This document shows, in pieces, positions 43,597-56,642 of a DNA stretch of 64,000 bases; position 1 is the first letter of the stretch, and each line of letters begins with the position of its first letter. The position numbers were made by a program, and so were the translations under genes. The stretch comes from Lepisosteus oculatus (Eukaryota > Chordata > Actinopteri > Semionotiformes > Lepisosteidae), in assembly GCF_040954835.1 (NCBI RefSeq), contig NC_090699.1, positions 14,997,817 through 15,061,816 on the forward strand, in the 5' to 3' direction. The notes beneath the pieces were generated by a model. The model did not search any database. It saw only the letters and a program-made list of their open reading frames with translations, and was not told the origin of the DNA.

Positions 43597-44783
43597 GAAC
43601 AAGTAAAAGTTTATTCCATGCTGAAAAGGGAAGAAAAGAAACACAACGTTTCAGCTGTGGAGCCTTCTTTGGGTATGAGAAAGAGAGGGAAGTCGGTAGC
43701 GTATAAAGCATAGGAGAACACAGACTGAGAAATCAGAGTGATCATGGCCGTTAGAGGTGAAATGAGACTATGGGCTTGTAGAGATCTTTACTCCTGACAG
43801 TCATTGATGCAGTCTCTGAGTCTCCTTCTTATTTCCCCAATGTAGATGGTTGGGCATTGTCTGCAAGAGATGCAGTTAATAAGGTTGCTGGAGGTACAAG
43901 ATGTCATCTGAGCAATCCAGAATTGTTCTGAGCGTGGTGTTAGATATATATTTTCAGGTGATGCAGTTAGTTCTGTTGCAGGGGAAAGAGCCTGTTGTGG
44001 ATGGTTGTTGAGGGTGGTCAAAGGAGCTGTGAACAAGGAAGTTACACAGATTAGGTGGGCAGTGATATGAGATGATGGGAGGTCATAAAAAAGGGTACCA
44101 ATGGAAGGATCATCCTGTAAGATGGAAAGTTCTTGTTAATGGTCCTGGGGATAGAAAGTGTGTTAGGGTGGTAGGGAAGCACCAAAGGAATGTGGTTGTG
44201 AGGTGGTAAACTCATCACTTCCTGATTGAGTTTATGATCCTTGGTCTGTTTTTGGCTCAGGTGAGGGCCTTGTTGATAACATGGGTGGGGTATCCTCTGT
44301 TGATGAAAAAAGAGTGCATTTTGAGTGCTTGGTTTTGGAAAAACATGAGGAACATGTGAAAAAGGGAGAGAATTTTTAGAATTCCAGGTGGGTAGTTCAG
44401 GTGGGTATGTTTATTTAGTATGTTTAGGGTGAAATGAGCTGTACAGGATTTAGCTTTGTGAATCTGTGGGTTTGTAATAGACCAAAGTAGAGAGTCCTGG
44501 ATGGTTAGTGAATAAGTTTATGTCTAGAAACAGAAGAGTATTGGAAGATATGTTAACTGTATATTTGTGGGAAGGGTGGAAGTTGATGAAGTGATGCTGG
44601 AATTGTTCTAGCTGTTCATTAGAGCATGTGGCGGTACCGATGTAGTCATCGATGTATCGCCTGTAGAGGTCAGAGACAAAGCATGTGTACGAAGCGAAGA
44701 AGCATTCTTCTACCCAAAAATATTGGCATAGCTGGGTCCCATCCTGGTGCCCATGGCGACTCCACTAACCTGCTGATAAAAAA
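43597..44783 (-). mobile_element. Penelope-like retroelement, RT end and GIY-YIG region, decayed
   Basis: On the minus strand about 44760-44640 gives a GTRMGPSYANIF-type RT motif and RYIDDYIG (catalytic Asp pair), and about 44036-43788 gives CPTIYIGE, the GIY-YIG start. Multiple frameshifts. The 3' end 'ggagccttctttgggtatga' parallels the 22990 copy. It is longer than the element in gene B because part of RT survives. Confidence 0.8.
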
Positions 44784-44808
44784 AAGTAGTGACAGTGGTA
44801 GTGGTAGT

Positions 44809-45255
44809 GTCATAAAAGCTTTTTCAGGACCTCATGCAGATGGCAGAATCCGGAGGGGAGTGAGAGAAAAAGACTAGGAAAAAGCCGGAGTGGGATCCGG
44901 CGAAGGGTCGGGGGAATAAAGAGGGTAACGGGGCCAGGCGCTCCCAGCCCTGGACCCAGATGGTCAGGAGCCAGTTGTGAAGTCGATGCCATCAAGGCCC
45001 TCCTGGACTCACTGCTAGGCGGGCTTCCAGGTGTCCATCTTCCAAAGCTGAGCCCAGGCTGGTAGGAGCGTCTGGCTTTTGTAGGACTGGGGCTGGAACC
45101 GGAGGCAGGTGTAGGAAATCAAAGATAAACAAGAAAGGGCTTCCTTGTCCTTAAGAAGAAGGGTAATGGTGGTAGAGCAGAGAAGTGCAGAGACCTTTTT
45201 GTGGGCAGTGGCTCAAAAGGGGAGAAGAGGCACTTTCCGGGGCAGGATTTGTTAC
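44809..45255. mobile_element. Solo-LTR-like repeat in D (orthologous to 7573-8021)
   Basis: Same element, same neighbouring GTAGT array and same downstream sequence ('ttagagtatcctggat') as in gene A, showing a shared ancestral insertion. Its 3' portion is also inside each 2170-bp unit. Confidence 0.55.
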
Positions 45256-45444
45256 ATTAGAGTATCCTGGATCCAAATCAGTGCCCACTTATATTTCTGT
45301 GTTTTTTAATTTTACAGGAAGTTTGGATGTGACTTCAGAGGCATTATAATATTCACAACCTTGGCAAAAAATGGTTGTCCATAATTGCTGATTAACATAA
45401 TTGCTGTTTGATTAACAGACAATATATTATACACCGTCTACTGA

Positions 45445-46560
45445 GCATATACTTTATTTTCCTGATATAATAATCATCAACTTTATTTTATATAGCAACT
45501 TAAAGGGTGGCTTCTCGAAGCGCTTTACAGAATGACAACAACAATAAATACAAACAATACACAAGATAAAACACAATTACAATATACAGAGCAGACCATA
45601 GATGGTGGTACTAAGAAAAGCAGAGGGGTGAAGAATGGAACCAGTTAAGTAAAGGCTCTTCTAAAGAAGAAGGTTTTAAATCTGGATTTGAAGGAGTTTA
45701 GAGAAGGTGACTCTCTGATATCCTTGGGAAGAGAGTTCCAGAGTTTGGGGGCATAACAGGAGAGGACCCTGTCACCCATAGAATGAAGACGGGCTTGGGG
45801 GACAGTTAGAAGACCAGAATTAGAAGAGCGAAGGTTGTGAGGTGCGGAGTAGGGCGATGATAGTTCAGACAGGTACTGAGGTGCCAGGCCATGCAGAGCC
45901 TTATAGGTTAGAATGAGGATATTAAAGTCCACACGGAATTTGACAGGAAGCCAGTGCAGGGACCCCAGGATAGGAGTAATGTGAACACTTGCACTAGACC
46001 CATTCAGGATTCCGTCTGCTGAATTTTGGACACACTGCAGTTTTATCAATGTAGATTTAGATACCCCAGAGAGTAGAGCTCTACAGTAGTAAATTCGGGA
46101 GAACATAATTGTGTTGATCAGCTTTTCAGCCACAGTAAGTGATAACATAGGGCGTAATCTAGCGATATTTTTGAGGTGAAAAAAAGATGTTTAAAAAATG
46201 CTGAACATGTGGGTCGAATGTTAAGCCAGAATCAAATATCACCCCTAGGTTTTTTCATTTAGACTGAAGCTCAAGTACAGAACCATCTACAGACAGGGTT
46301 ACAGGAATGGCATTACAAAGTTGATGGAGGTGCCGATAAGCATGACTTCAGTCTTGTCGCAGTTAAGATGAAGGAAATTTTGAATCATCCAAGTTTTTGT
46401 CAGACATGCAATTAGATAAAATAGAGAAAGCTACATCGGGGTAAGGTTTGGTAAGGATGTATCATCAGTATTATCAGCATGGAAATGATAGCTGAGGCCA
46501 TGTGATCTTAAAAGCTGACCAAGTGGAAACATGTGTTGTGTCAAACAAATGACAGCAAAC
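45445..46560 (-). mobile_element. L2-clade LINE 3' part, unit 1
   Basis: Minus-strand ORF 46148-45645 (167 aa) is the RT C-terminal domain with LHWLPVKFRVDFNIL, LSCYAPKLWNSLP and FKSRFKTFFF. The 3' UTR 'tggcttctcgaagcgcttta' extends to about 45445. Further upstream on the same strand 'KTEVMLIG'-type sequence lies at about 46360. Gene A lacks the 3' 690 bp. Confidence 0.85.
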
Positions 46561-47814
46561 TGGGTGTCAGTGTAGCAGAAGTCTTCTTTATTACATATGC
46601 ATATGGGAGCCTACCTCTTGCAGGCCAGACTCAAAGAAGTATTACAAAGAGTGGTCTTTTTGTACAGTAAAGTCTGTAAAACTTGTCCATAAAAGGGATT
46701 TGACATCGGCTGTGGACATGAAGAAGAGTTAAGCAAGTTTCTCATTGTTTTTGTAACACTGCCAAGAACATATTGCAGTTATGCCTTGCGATTACAACAG
46801 ACATGACAGTTCAGCATATACAGACAAAAGTGGAACTACATACTTTCACAACTGCTGGAGTGGAAAGTTTCAAGACAAGTGTTTAAGATATCAAAGACTT
46901 ATAGAAGAATTAAGAATAATTTCTTCACATGTAAATGCCCAGTATCAAGCCCTGAGGAACACCAGACTTAACAAGACCAATTTCAGACCTACTATATACC
47001 CATTAAGACAGACAAAGTGACAGGGATCAGTGAGAGAAAAAGACTAGGAAAAAGCCGGAGTGGGATCCGGCGAAGGGTCGGGGGAATAAAGAGGGTAACG
47101 GGGCCAGGCGCTCCCAGCCCTGGACCCAGATGGTCAGGAGCCAGTTGTGAAGTCGATGCCATCAAGGCCCTCCTGGACTCACTGCTAGGCGGGCTTCCAG
47201 GCGTCCATCTTCCAAAGCTGAGCCCAGGCTGGTAGGAGCGTCTGGCTTTTGTAGGACTGGGGCTGGAACCGGAGGCAGGTGTAGGAAATCAAAGATAAAC
47301 AAGAAAGGGCTTCCTTGTCCTTAAGAAGAAGGGTAATGGTGGTAGAGCAGAGAAGTGCAGAGACCTTTTTGTGGGCAGTGGCTCAAAAGGGGAGAAGAGG
47401 CACTTTCCGGGGCAGGATTTGTTACATTAGAGTATCCTGGATCCAAATCAGTGCCCACTTATATTTCTGTGTTTTTTAATTTTACAGGAAGTTTGGATGT
47501 GACTTCAGAGGCATTATAATATTCACAACCTTGGCAAAAAATGGTTGTCCATAATTGCTGATTAACATAATTGCTGTTTGATTAACAGACAATATATTAT
47601 ACACCGTCTACTGAGCATATACTTTATTTTCCTGATATAATAATCATCAACTTTATTTTATATAGCAACTTAAAGGGTGGCTTCTCGAAGCGCTTTACAG
47701 AATGACAACAACAATAAATACAAACAATACACAAGATAAAACACAATTACAATATACAGAGCAGACCATAGATGGTGGTACTAAGAAAAGCAGAGGGGTG
47801 AAGAATGGAACCAG

Positions 47815-48318
47815 TTAAGTAAAGGCTCTTCTAAAGAAGAAGGTTTTAAATCTGGATTTGAAGGAGTTTAGAGAAGGTGACTCTCTGATATCCTTGGGAA
47901 GAGAGTTCCAGAGTTTGGGGGCATAACAGGAGAGGACCCTGTCACCCATAGAATGAAGACGGGCTTGGGGGACAGTTAGAAGACCAGAATTAGAAGAGCG
48001 AAGGTTGTGAGGTGCGGAGTAGGGCGATGATAGTTCAGACAGGTACTGAGGTGCCAGGCCATGCAGAGCCTTATAGGTTAGAATGAGGATATTAAAGTCC
48101 ACACGGAATTTGACAGGAAGCCAGTGCAGGGACCCCAGGATAGGAGTAATGTGAACACTTGCACTAGACCCATTCAGGATTCCGTCTGCTGAATTTTGGA
48201 CACACTGCAGTTTTATCAATGTAGATTTAGATACCCCAGAGATTAGAGCTCTACAGTAGTAAATTCGGGAGAACATAATTGTGTTGATCAGCTTTTCAGC
48301 CACAGTAAGTGATAACAT
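47815..48318 (-). mobile_element. L2-clade LINE ORF tail, unit 2
   Basis: Same 167-aa reading as unit 1, differing by Leu to Ile in CRAL(L/I)SG. Confidence 0.85.
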
Positions 48319-49984
48319 AGGGCGTAATCTAGCGATATTTTTGAGGTGAAAAAAAGATGTTTAAAAAATGCTGAACATGTGGGTCGAATGTTAAGCCAGA
48401 ATCAAATATCACCCCTAGGTTTTTTCATTTAGACTGAAGCTCAAGTACAGAACCATCTACAGACAGGGTTACAGGAATGGCATTACAAAGTTGATGGAGG
48501 TGCCGATAAGCATGACTTCAGTCTTGTCGCAGTTAAGATGAAGGAAATTTTGAATCATCCAAGTTTTTGTCAGACATGCAATTAGATAAAATAGAGAAAG
48601 CTACATCGGGGTAAGGTTTGGTAAGGATGTATTATCAGTATTATCAGCATGGAAATGATAGCTGAGGCCATGTGATCTTAAAAGCTGACCAAGTGGAAAC
48701 ATGTGTTGTGTCAAACAAATGACAGCAAACTGGGTGTCAGTGTAGCAGAAGTCTTCTTTATTACATATGCATATGGGAGCCTACCTCTTGCAGGCCAGAC
48801 TCAAAGAAGTATTACAAAGAGTGGTCTTTTTGTACAGTAAAGTCTGTAAAACTTGTCCATAAAAGGGATTTGACATCGGCTGTGGACATGAAGAAGAGTT
48901 AAGCAAGTTTCTCATTGTTTTTGTAACACTGCCAAGAACATATTGCAGTTATGCCTTGCGATTACAACAGACATGACAGGTCAGCATATACAGACAAAAG
49001 TGGAACTACATACTTTCACAACTGCTGGAGTGGAAAGTTTCAAGACAAGTGTTTAAGATATCAAAGACTTATAGAAGAATTAAGAATAATTTCTTCACAT
49101 GTAAATGCCCAGTATCAAGCCCTGAGGAACACCAGACTTAACAAGACCAATTTCAGACCTACTATATACCCATTAAGACAGACAAAGTGACAGGGATCAG
49201 TGAGAGAAAAAGACTAGGAAAAAGCCGGAGTGGGATCCGGCGAAGGGTCGGGGGAATAAAGAGGGTAACGGGGCCAGGCGCTCCCAGCCCTGGACCCAGA
49301 TGGTCAGGAGCCAGTTGTGAAGTCGATGCCATCAAGGCCCTCCTGGACTCACTGCTAGGCGGGCTTCCAGGCGTCCATCTTCCAAAGCTGAGCCCAGGCT
49401 GGTAGGAGCGTCTGGCTTTTGTAGGACTGGGGCTGGAACCGGAGGCAGGTGTAGGAAATCAAAGATAAACAAGAAAGGGCTTCCTTGTCCTTAAGAAGAA
49501 GGGTAATGGTGGTAGAGCAGAGAAGTGCAGAGACCTTTTTGTGGGCAGTGGCTCAAAAGGGGAGAAGAGGCACTTTCCGGGGCAGGATTTGTTACATTAG
49601 AGTATCCTGGATCCAAATCAGTGCCCACTTATATTTCTGTGTTTTTTAATTTTACAGGAAGTTTGGATGTGACTTCAGAGGCATTATAATATTCACAACC
49701 TTGGCAAAAAATGGTTGTCCATAATTGCTGATTAACATAATTGCTGTTTGATTAACAGACAATATATTATACACCGTCTACTGAGCATATACTTTATTTT
49801 CCTGATATAATAATCATCAACTTTATTTTATATAGCAACTTAAAGGGTGGCTTCTCGAAGCGCTTTACAGAATGACAACAACAATAAATACAAACAATAC
49901 ACAAGATAAAACACAATTACAATATACAGAGCAGACCATAGATGGTGGTACTAAGAAAAGCAGAGGGGTGAAGAATGGAACCAG

Positions 49985-50488
49985 TTAAGTAAAGGCTCTT
50001 CTAAAGAAGAAGGTTTTAAATCTGGATTTGAAGGAGTTTAGAGAAGGTGACTCTCTGATATCCTTGGGAAGAGAGTTCCAGAGTTTGGGGGCATAACAGG
50101 AGAGGACCCTGTCACCCATAGAATGAAGACGGGCTTGGGGGACAGTTAGAAGACCAGAATTAGAAGAGCAAAGGTTGTGAGGTGGGGAGTAGGGCGATAA
50201 TAGTTCAGACAGGTACTGAGGTGCCAGGCCATGCAGAGCCTTATAGGTTAGAATGAGGATATTAAAGTCCACACGGAATTTGACAGGAAGCCAGTGCAAG
50301 GATCCCAGGATAGGAGTAATGTGAACACTTGCACTAGACCCATTCAGGATTCCGTCTGCTGAATTTTGGACACACTGCAGTTTTATCAATGTAGATTTAG
50401 ATACCCCAGAGAGTAGAGCTCTACAGTAGTAAATTCGGGAGAACATAATTGTGTTGATCAGCTTTTCAGCCACAGTAAGTGATAACAT
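49985..50488 (-). mobile_element. L2-clade LINE ORF tail, unit 3
   Basis: Same 167-aa reading, with a few differences around LSELLSPYSPPHNLCSS. A 2-bp insertion follows its start on the minus strand. Confidence 0.85.
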
Positions 50489-51372
50489 ATAGGGCGTAAT
50501 CTAGCGATATTTTTGAGGTGAAAAAAAGATGTTTAAAAAATGCTGAACATGTGGGTCGAATGTTAAGCCAGAATCAAATATCACCCCTAGGTTTTTTCAT
50601 TTAGACTGAAGCTCAAGTACAGAACCATCTACAGACAGGGTTACAGGAATGGCATTACAAAGTTGATGGAGGTGCCGATAAGCATGACTTCAGTCTTGTC
50701 GCAGTTAAGATGAAGGAAATTTTGAATTATCCAAGTTTTTGTCAGACATGCAATTAGATAAAATAGAGAAAGCTACATCGGGGTAAGGTTTGGTAAGGAT
50801 GTATCATCAGTATTATCAGCATGGAAATGATAGCTGAGGCCATGTGATCTTAAAAGCTGACCAAGTGGAAACATGTGTTGTGTCAAACAAATGACAGCAA
50901 ACTGGGTGTCAGTGTAGCAGAAGTCTTCTTTATTACATATGCATATGGGAGCCTAGCTCTTGCAGGCCAGACTCAAAGAAGTATTACAAAGAGTGGTCTT
51001 TTTGTACAGTAAAGTCTGTAAAACTTGTCCATAAAAGGGATTTGACATCGGCTGTGGACATGAAGAAGAGTTAAGCAAGTTTCTCATTGTTTTTGTAACA
51101 CTGCCAGGAACATATTGCAGTTATGCCTTGCGATTACAACAGACATGACAGGTCAGCATATACAGACAAAAGTGGAACTACATACTTTCACAACTGCTGG
51201 AGTGGAAAGTTTCAAGACAAGTGTTTAAGATATCAAAGACTTATAGAAGAATTAAGAATAATTTCTTCACATGTAAATGCCCAGTATCGAGCCCTGAGGA
51301 ACACCAGACTTAACAAGACCAATTTCAGACCTACTATATACCCATTAAGACAGACAAAGTGACAGGGATCAG

Positions 51373-51974
51373 TGAGGTAAGACTTGAACCACTTGAGAGC
51401 AGTGTCAGAAACTCCAAACACAGTCTCAAGACGAGAAAGTAAGATGTTATGGTCAACAGTGTCAAAAGCAGCACTGAGATCAAGAAGGATGAGTATAGAA
51501 AGAGAACCAGAATCAGAAGCTATTAGAAGATCGTTAGTGACTTTGACCAGGGCAGTTTCTGTGCTGTGAAGTTGTTGGAAGCCAGATTGGAGGGGTTCGA
51601 AAAGGTTGTTTGTCATGAGGTGGTTACGTAACTGAAATGTGACAGCACGTTCCAGAATTTTTGGAAGAAAGGGTAAGTTGGAGATGGGGAGAACATTGTT
51701 TAGATTGTCGAGAGCCATGTTAGGCTTTTTTGGCATGGGGGTAATGGCAGCAGTTTTGAGGACCGTTAGTACAATGTCAGTGCTCAAGGATTCATTTATA
51801 ATATTGAGGACAACGGGACAGAGAGAAGAGAAACAGGACTGAAATAAAGTGGTGGGAATGGGATCTAAAATAGATGTGGTGGGTTTCATGTGTGTAACTA
51901 GTTTATTAAGGGATGTTGAGTCCAGAAGAGAGATGTTGGAGAGAGAAGAACCAGAAAAGTTCCTCTCGTAACAC
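51373..51974 (-). mobile_element. L2-clade LINE RT core at locus D
   Basis: The minus strand encodes LDLSAAFDTVDHNILL and upstream RT blocks, nearly identical to 9100-9707. The element's 5' truncation point is at about 51974, only about 20 bp from the acceptor of the DELPRLL exon. Confidence 0.8.
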
Positions 51975-51993
51975 TTTTGTGTTTCACCTACAG

Positions 51994-52014
51994 ATGAGCT
52001 TCCAAGACTACTGT
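51994..52014 (+). pseudogene. Pseudogene D mini-exon DELPRLL
   Basis: A 21-bp exon with intact acceptor ctacag and donor gtaagt, closest to gene A's DEFPRLL. Confidence 0.55.
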
Positions 52015-52426
52015 GTAAGTTGTTTGTCTGTGTGTCTATGTGTTTTAACATTGCTATTTTTCTCCTGATGAGTCAGTAAGTTTAAACAGATACATACTAG
52101 ATTCTTTGGTACACATTTTGTATGTGCAGGTGTGCTTCTACAACACTGAAAGCTGTGACAATAACACTATTATTTCTTGTACTGGCATGTCATCATATCT
52201 GCTGTTTCCTTTGAATCTACACTTAATGGAAACTTTGTATAGAATGTAGGTCACAATGGATAACGACGCCTGCTAAACAAATGTGAGATGTTTTTCAAGA
52301 TTTTCAATATAAGTAGGGACTAACAAGCAGTCTAATATTCAAACTGTATGATCATTAATCAAGAATCTCAGTTTAAATTAATATTAAAATCCATCCAACA
52401 CATGCTTTCCTTTATTTTGCCTGTAG

Positions 52427-52447
52427 GCCGGCTTGCTGTGGACCTGG
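52427..52447 (+). pseudogene. Pseudogene D mini-exon RLAVDL
   Basis: A 21-bp exon with acceptor ctgtag and donor gtgagt. It is the last surviving exon before the deletion junction. Confidence 0.55.
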
Positions 52448-52635
52448 GTGAGTAGCCAAAGTGTTGCAGAACTTCATTTTCATGATTCCTGAAAGAGTAG
52501 AGTAACACAGTACAGCAGATGTAAGTGAGCTTATGATTGGTGACCTCAGGTCTATTTGTGGAATAACTACATGCAGACAGCTCCCCAGGTCTGGAACTGA
52601 ACCCCAGACCCCAGCAATGAAAGGTAGCAATGCTG

Positions 52636-52949
52636 TGTCACGGATGTTGGAAGGGACAAACCGTGGAATGGCAGGAGAGTGAAAAAAGACCCATATGCGT
52701 AGCGGAGGAACGGGGGTTAGCCCGGGCTCAGCAGTTCAAGAGTCGGATAGAAACCAATGCCCTCAGGCAGTGGACATGGGGAGATGCTAGGCGGGTCTCA
52801 GGACATCTGAAACTCAATGCTGAACAAAGGTGAATGAGAGACCCGGAAATATATAGCCTCAGAGAGAGAGACACTGGAAGGACAGCAAAGCACAGGAAAC
52901 TAGGGACAGGAAAGAGTAGGAGTACCTTCTGGCTGCAGAGGGTGTGACA
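52636..52949. mobile_element. Solo LTR with perfect 5-bp target-site duplication
   Basis: Ends are tgtcacggatg...gggtgtgaca (314 bp), flanked by tgctg at 52631-52635 and 52950-52954. The relative in gene A's 3' flank (about 15812-16100) is less well bounded. Confidence 0.75.
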
Positions 52950-55900
52950 TGCTGTTCTCTGCACCACCGTGCTGCTTATCCCTTTATTCTGGAAATGCCC
53001 CTGCACTACAAGACAGTAGCTGTTTATAAATACTTTTTTATCTGTTATGTGTTAAAAAGGTATGCTTCTTAATGAAATGGGATTCTTCTTTCTTAAATAT
53101 ATAATTTGTTCAGCATTGGTACCACATTTTGTTCTTTTGCTTTATGCTAAAAACGTGGATACCCACACTCTCAGTCAAACAGTAAACTGCTTACTGGCTT
53201 CCTCACAGATAAATAAATCCACACTGGGGATTTGCTCATCCATCTAAACCTCTTCTAACCACTTCTCCTAATTCAGGGTCATGGCAGGAGCCAGTCCCAA
53301 CAAGCAACAGGAGAAAGACAGGATACACCCTGGACAGGACAACCACCCCATCACAGGGCAGGCAGACACACAGACACACAGACACACTGGACAGGACACC
53401 ACCAGGAGGAAACCCACATGAACACGGAGAACAGGCAAACTCCACAAAGACAGCACCCCAGGAATTAGGCCCAGGGCCGCAGCAATGTGAAACAACATTG
53501 CTCACCACTCTGCCACCTTGGAATCTTCAAATGGAAGAACAAACTTTCTCTGGATTGAAATCCAGTCCAGTCAAAGTCAAACCAACCCAACCTCAAGGGT
53601 TAAAAGGAAATTTTTTGTGGTGTTACAAAAAGATTCAAAGAAAGAAATATTCCTGAATAACAAACACATACAGTATCATACAGTATACGAAATACTATAA
53701 AATGATGCACTACATTGAACACAGAATCCACCAATTTACCAATAAATACTTTAATACTGTAAATAGTTTAATAACAGTTGAGATGAGACACTGAATAGCG
53801 TCAGAGTAGATGCTTCTGCAGAACTGCTCTAGATTTGAGACAGGAAACTCATTCGCAATTTAAGAAGCTTGTGGTTAAGAAAAGGCTATAACAAAGATGA
53901 AAGCGGACTGAAGATATGACAAGTGAAACAGAAACACGAAGGGTTTTACAAACTGACACCTCACCTCCGTGCTTCTTGTGTGATCTAAAGCACGTCCCTC
54001 TGCCTTTGTAATTATCTCTGAACTGCAGAGAAAAACCAAGGTCTGTCAACAGTTCTTCCACTTCCATTTTCCAGATCAAGTCTTCAAAATTGCCTTGACA
54101 GCAAAAGCAGAGACTTCTAATAAAATTATTACAATATAGCACCTATAAAAAAAACTATTTTAAAATGCAGAGGAAAATATTTATACATTGCAGGTATAGG
54201 GGGAAGTCCAATTATTTCACTTAGATTGTGTTATTAAAGATTTCTAGTAAGGTTTGTGTGCCTTTACCTATAGCCTGTTGCTTGTTACAGGAATGTAGCT
54301 AAAGAGGAACCGTTCTGTGATCTCAGTCGCAGGATGATCTAAAGGTCTTTGTATGTGGGAAGACTTTCCTAGGACAGTCCAGATCCAGTTGTCCATAAGC
54401 CCTAAGATGGATGTCCACTGCTAGCTCCTGGGTGTCCAGCAGAGAGCCATAGACAACGGGCTGGACATAATCATAAAAGTCACAGGACATGGACAATCAT
54501 CCAAGAAGATTATCAACCAGCCAGAGACCTGACGGGAATGGGGACACACTCCACCTGGTAGCTTCTTGACCAATCACCAACTGTATTTTCCCCAGTTAAA
54601 AAGTTGTGCATCACCTCTAACTTTCCCGCTGAACCAATTTGGCTGACTGACAACAGAACCATGTGCCAGCCACACTTGTTGTCTAAACTTTGGTACTTAA
54701 ACATTTTTCTGAAGCTCCAAGTTTGAGAGTAAGCCAGTACTTAAAGACAGAATTATTTAAGCATCAATGCAGCAGAGCACAGATTGGACAGCACTGTGAC
54801 AGACACAGTCAGCTTTTCCCCTATCGGTCTCCGCTGGAGTTACAAATCCACGTTTGTGGTTGAGTATAATATAATAACGACTATTACTGTCCGCGAGAAT
54901 TCAATTGTTGCATTAACACATGTTGATACTGTACCAATTTAATTCATTTAAGTAACACTATTTACTTATTAGAACCTGAATATTGATGTGTTTATAAGGA
55001 GCTAGTGTAATTGATCTTGTACTATGTGTATTATCCTTGTTTTATGAAACATTCCTTTATACTCATTATAGCTCAATAATTCTCATGTGCCATCTGAATC
55101 AAATCCGACTCTTGTGTATTTACCTCAAATGCTTTTATGTACAAATTGTTTTATACTTAAATAGATGCATTCTGTGTGTTGTGAATCCTCCTGAAGAGTC
55201 CCTGTTGTTCTGCTGATTGATTCCTAATAGCCAAAGTAAACTCACACTGTTTACTGTTACAACTAAATATTCTGTCAGTAAATTCACACAAAACCTCCAA
55301 ACAGGTCTCCACTGGATTAAGGTATATTCCAAGCAATATAACTGCAGGCAAATAGACTCCACAGGTTAAAATTTGTCATCAGATGGGTTGATCAACAAAT
55401 GTTTCCTGTAAGGTCACAGGTCAGCGGTGTGTATCTGTGGTCACTGATAAGTTCATACACACTCACTGTCCATGAGGGACTCCTGCTCTGCTCCTTGTGG
55501 GAGCAGTCTTGTGGGATTCTTCCCCATTGTCGTCATAAAGCCTGGAGAAGCCCGTGCTTGTTCACTGGTCTCTGAGCCCAAACAGCCACAGTTCACCCCA
55601 GATCACCCCAGCAGTGATTAATGTCAGAGGTACATTAATTGTGAGAACTGTTCACTGGTGTCTGAGCCCTGGAAGCCCATTGGGATGGCAGTGTGTGGGG
55701 ATCCTCATTTTTATAGCTCATTCGAAAAACGACAATGCAGTGTGTGCAGAGTAACAGCAGTGCTTTTGAGTTTTCAGGTGCATATCTTGATGTAATCAAG
55801 TCTCAAAGCCTTACTCCTTCCAGTGGAGGAATAACTGCTGATCAAAGTCATGAAAAGACAAAGTATTGGAGGCATAACTGCTTATCTAATGAATTCCAAG

Positions 55901-56327
55901 GGGCAAGACGAGCTGTGGACTTTGTAACAGTTAACGCTTGTTTCGTTCTTACTGTACTGTAAATATTTTCACTGGAAAAAAATACTCTTGGTTCTCATTG
56001 TAGGAAATGATGTAATACTTGTTTAATGCAAGTGGAAAAAATCCTGATTATCATGATCTTTAAATTGAACAATAAGAAAAATAATCACTGAATTTAGGAA
56101 GGTATGAGGTTTATTTAGGCAAGTAAAAGTTTTATTAAGTTCATCAGGACAGGAAAAAAGTTCTGACATAGCAGCTACCCAAGATCCCGCCCCAAGACAC
56201 ACTTGTGAAACAGCAGGTTTGAAGAGTGACGTCAGCAAGTCAAAGCCACAGAGAAGAACTCTGACAGAGAGACGACAAGACAGACGACATTCATACTATA
56301 ACTACATATACAGTATATTGTACTGTA

Positions 56328-56472
56328 GTTCAGGTGGGTAGCTGCGTCAGCATGCGTAGGCTGCAAAGGAACAAGTAATAGGTTTATTCCATGCTGAAAA
56401 AAAAGAAAGAGAACACAACGACCAAAACGTTGTGTTCTCTTTCTTCTTTTTTTTCAGCATGGAATAAACCTA
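56328..56472. mobile_element. Penelope-derived palindromic insert, copy E
   Basis: Same insert and target duplication (56314-56327; 56473-56486) as in C. The left arm lacks 3 bp, and the loop at 56421-56427 reads ACCAAAA, the reverse complement of TTTTGGT in C. Confidence 0.85.
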
Positions 56473-56599
56473 TATATTGTACTGTAACTGTACCGTATAG
56501 TTTGCTTGAAATCACCTCAGTTTTCATTTTTATTGGTATTCAACAGAGTAACTGGGTTGAACTTTAGCTTTTTTTGCAGTGCATTTGGCGTAATTGTGC

Positions 56600-56607
56600 T
56601 ATAAATA
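56600..56607 (+). promoter_or_regulatory. TATA-like box of gene E
   Basis: TATAAATA 43 bp before the start codon, same context as B and C. Confidence 0.4.
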
Positions 56608-56642
56608 TTCACAGAGAAACTGTGAGAAGAGCTTTATAGAAA

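Larger units (their letters stand above)
44861..51372. repeat. 2170-bp tandem triplication in locus D
   Basis: Units are 44861-47030, 47031-49200 and 49201-51372 (2170, 2170, 2172 bp). Every unit starts 'tgagagaaaaagactagg' and ends 'gacagggatcag'. Each contains the LTR 3' part, the L2 LINE 3' end with ORF tail, and the nested insert. Only a few substitutions separate the units. The junction has short homology (cagtgag / ggagtgag). Confidence 0.95.
42268..52447 (+). pseudogene. Pseudogene D: broken PYD-B30.2 copy
   Basis: The PYD-like exon at 42268-42519 aligns with other copies ('aaagctcaaccatcaaggat...gattcagacaggttgaagag') but the ATG is lost, a TGA arises at 42360-42362, and frameshifts follow. 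An LTR-like element (42520-43011) interrupts the exon end. The acidic exon is missing, with a Penelope-like element in its place. Two mini-exons survive with intact splice sites (51994-52014 DELPRLL; 52427-52447 RLAVDL). Immediately after, at about 52505, the sequence jumps to the 3' flank normally found beyond B30.2, so ERCRP, EFER and B30.2 exons are deleted. The locus shares the LTR and LINE insertions with gene A, so D is closest to A. Confidence 0.85.
52990..56640 (+). repeat. Upstream block of gene E, paralogous to 16880-20430
   Basis: Near-identical to the block upstream of B, except that E has a single copy of the 105-bp unit and carries the Penelope palindrome. A reversed SINE lies at 53235-53515. 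From 53515 to 55517 no gene is recognised. Confidence 0.85.

Noticed and set aside
46781-47020. Repeated 79-aa plus-strand ORF in each 2170-bp unit
   Set aside because: Antisense to LINE/nested-insert sequence, no domain; repeated only because the block is triplicated.
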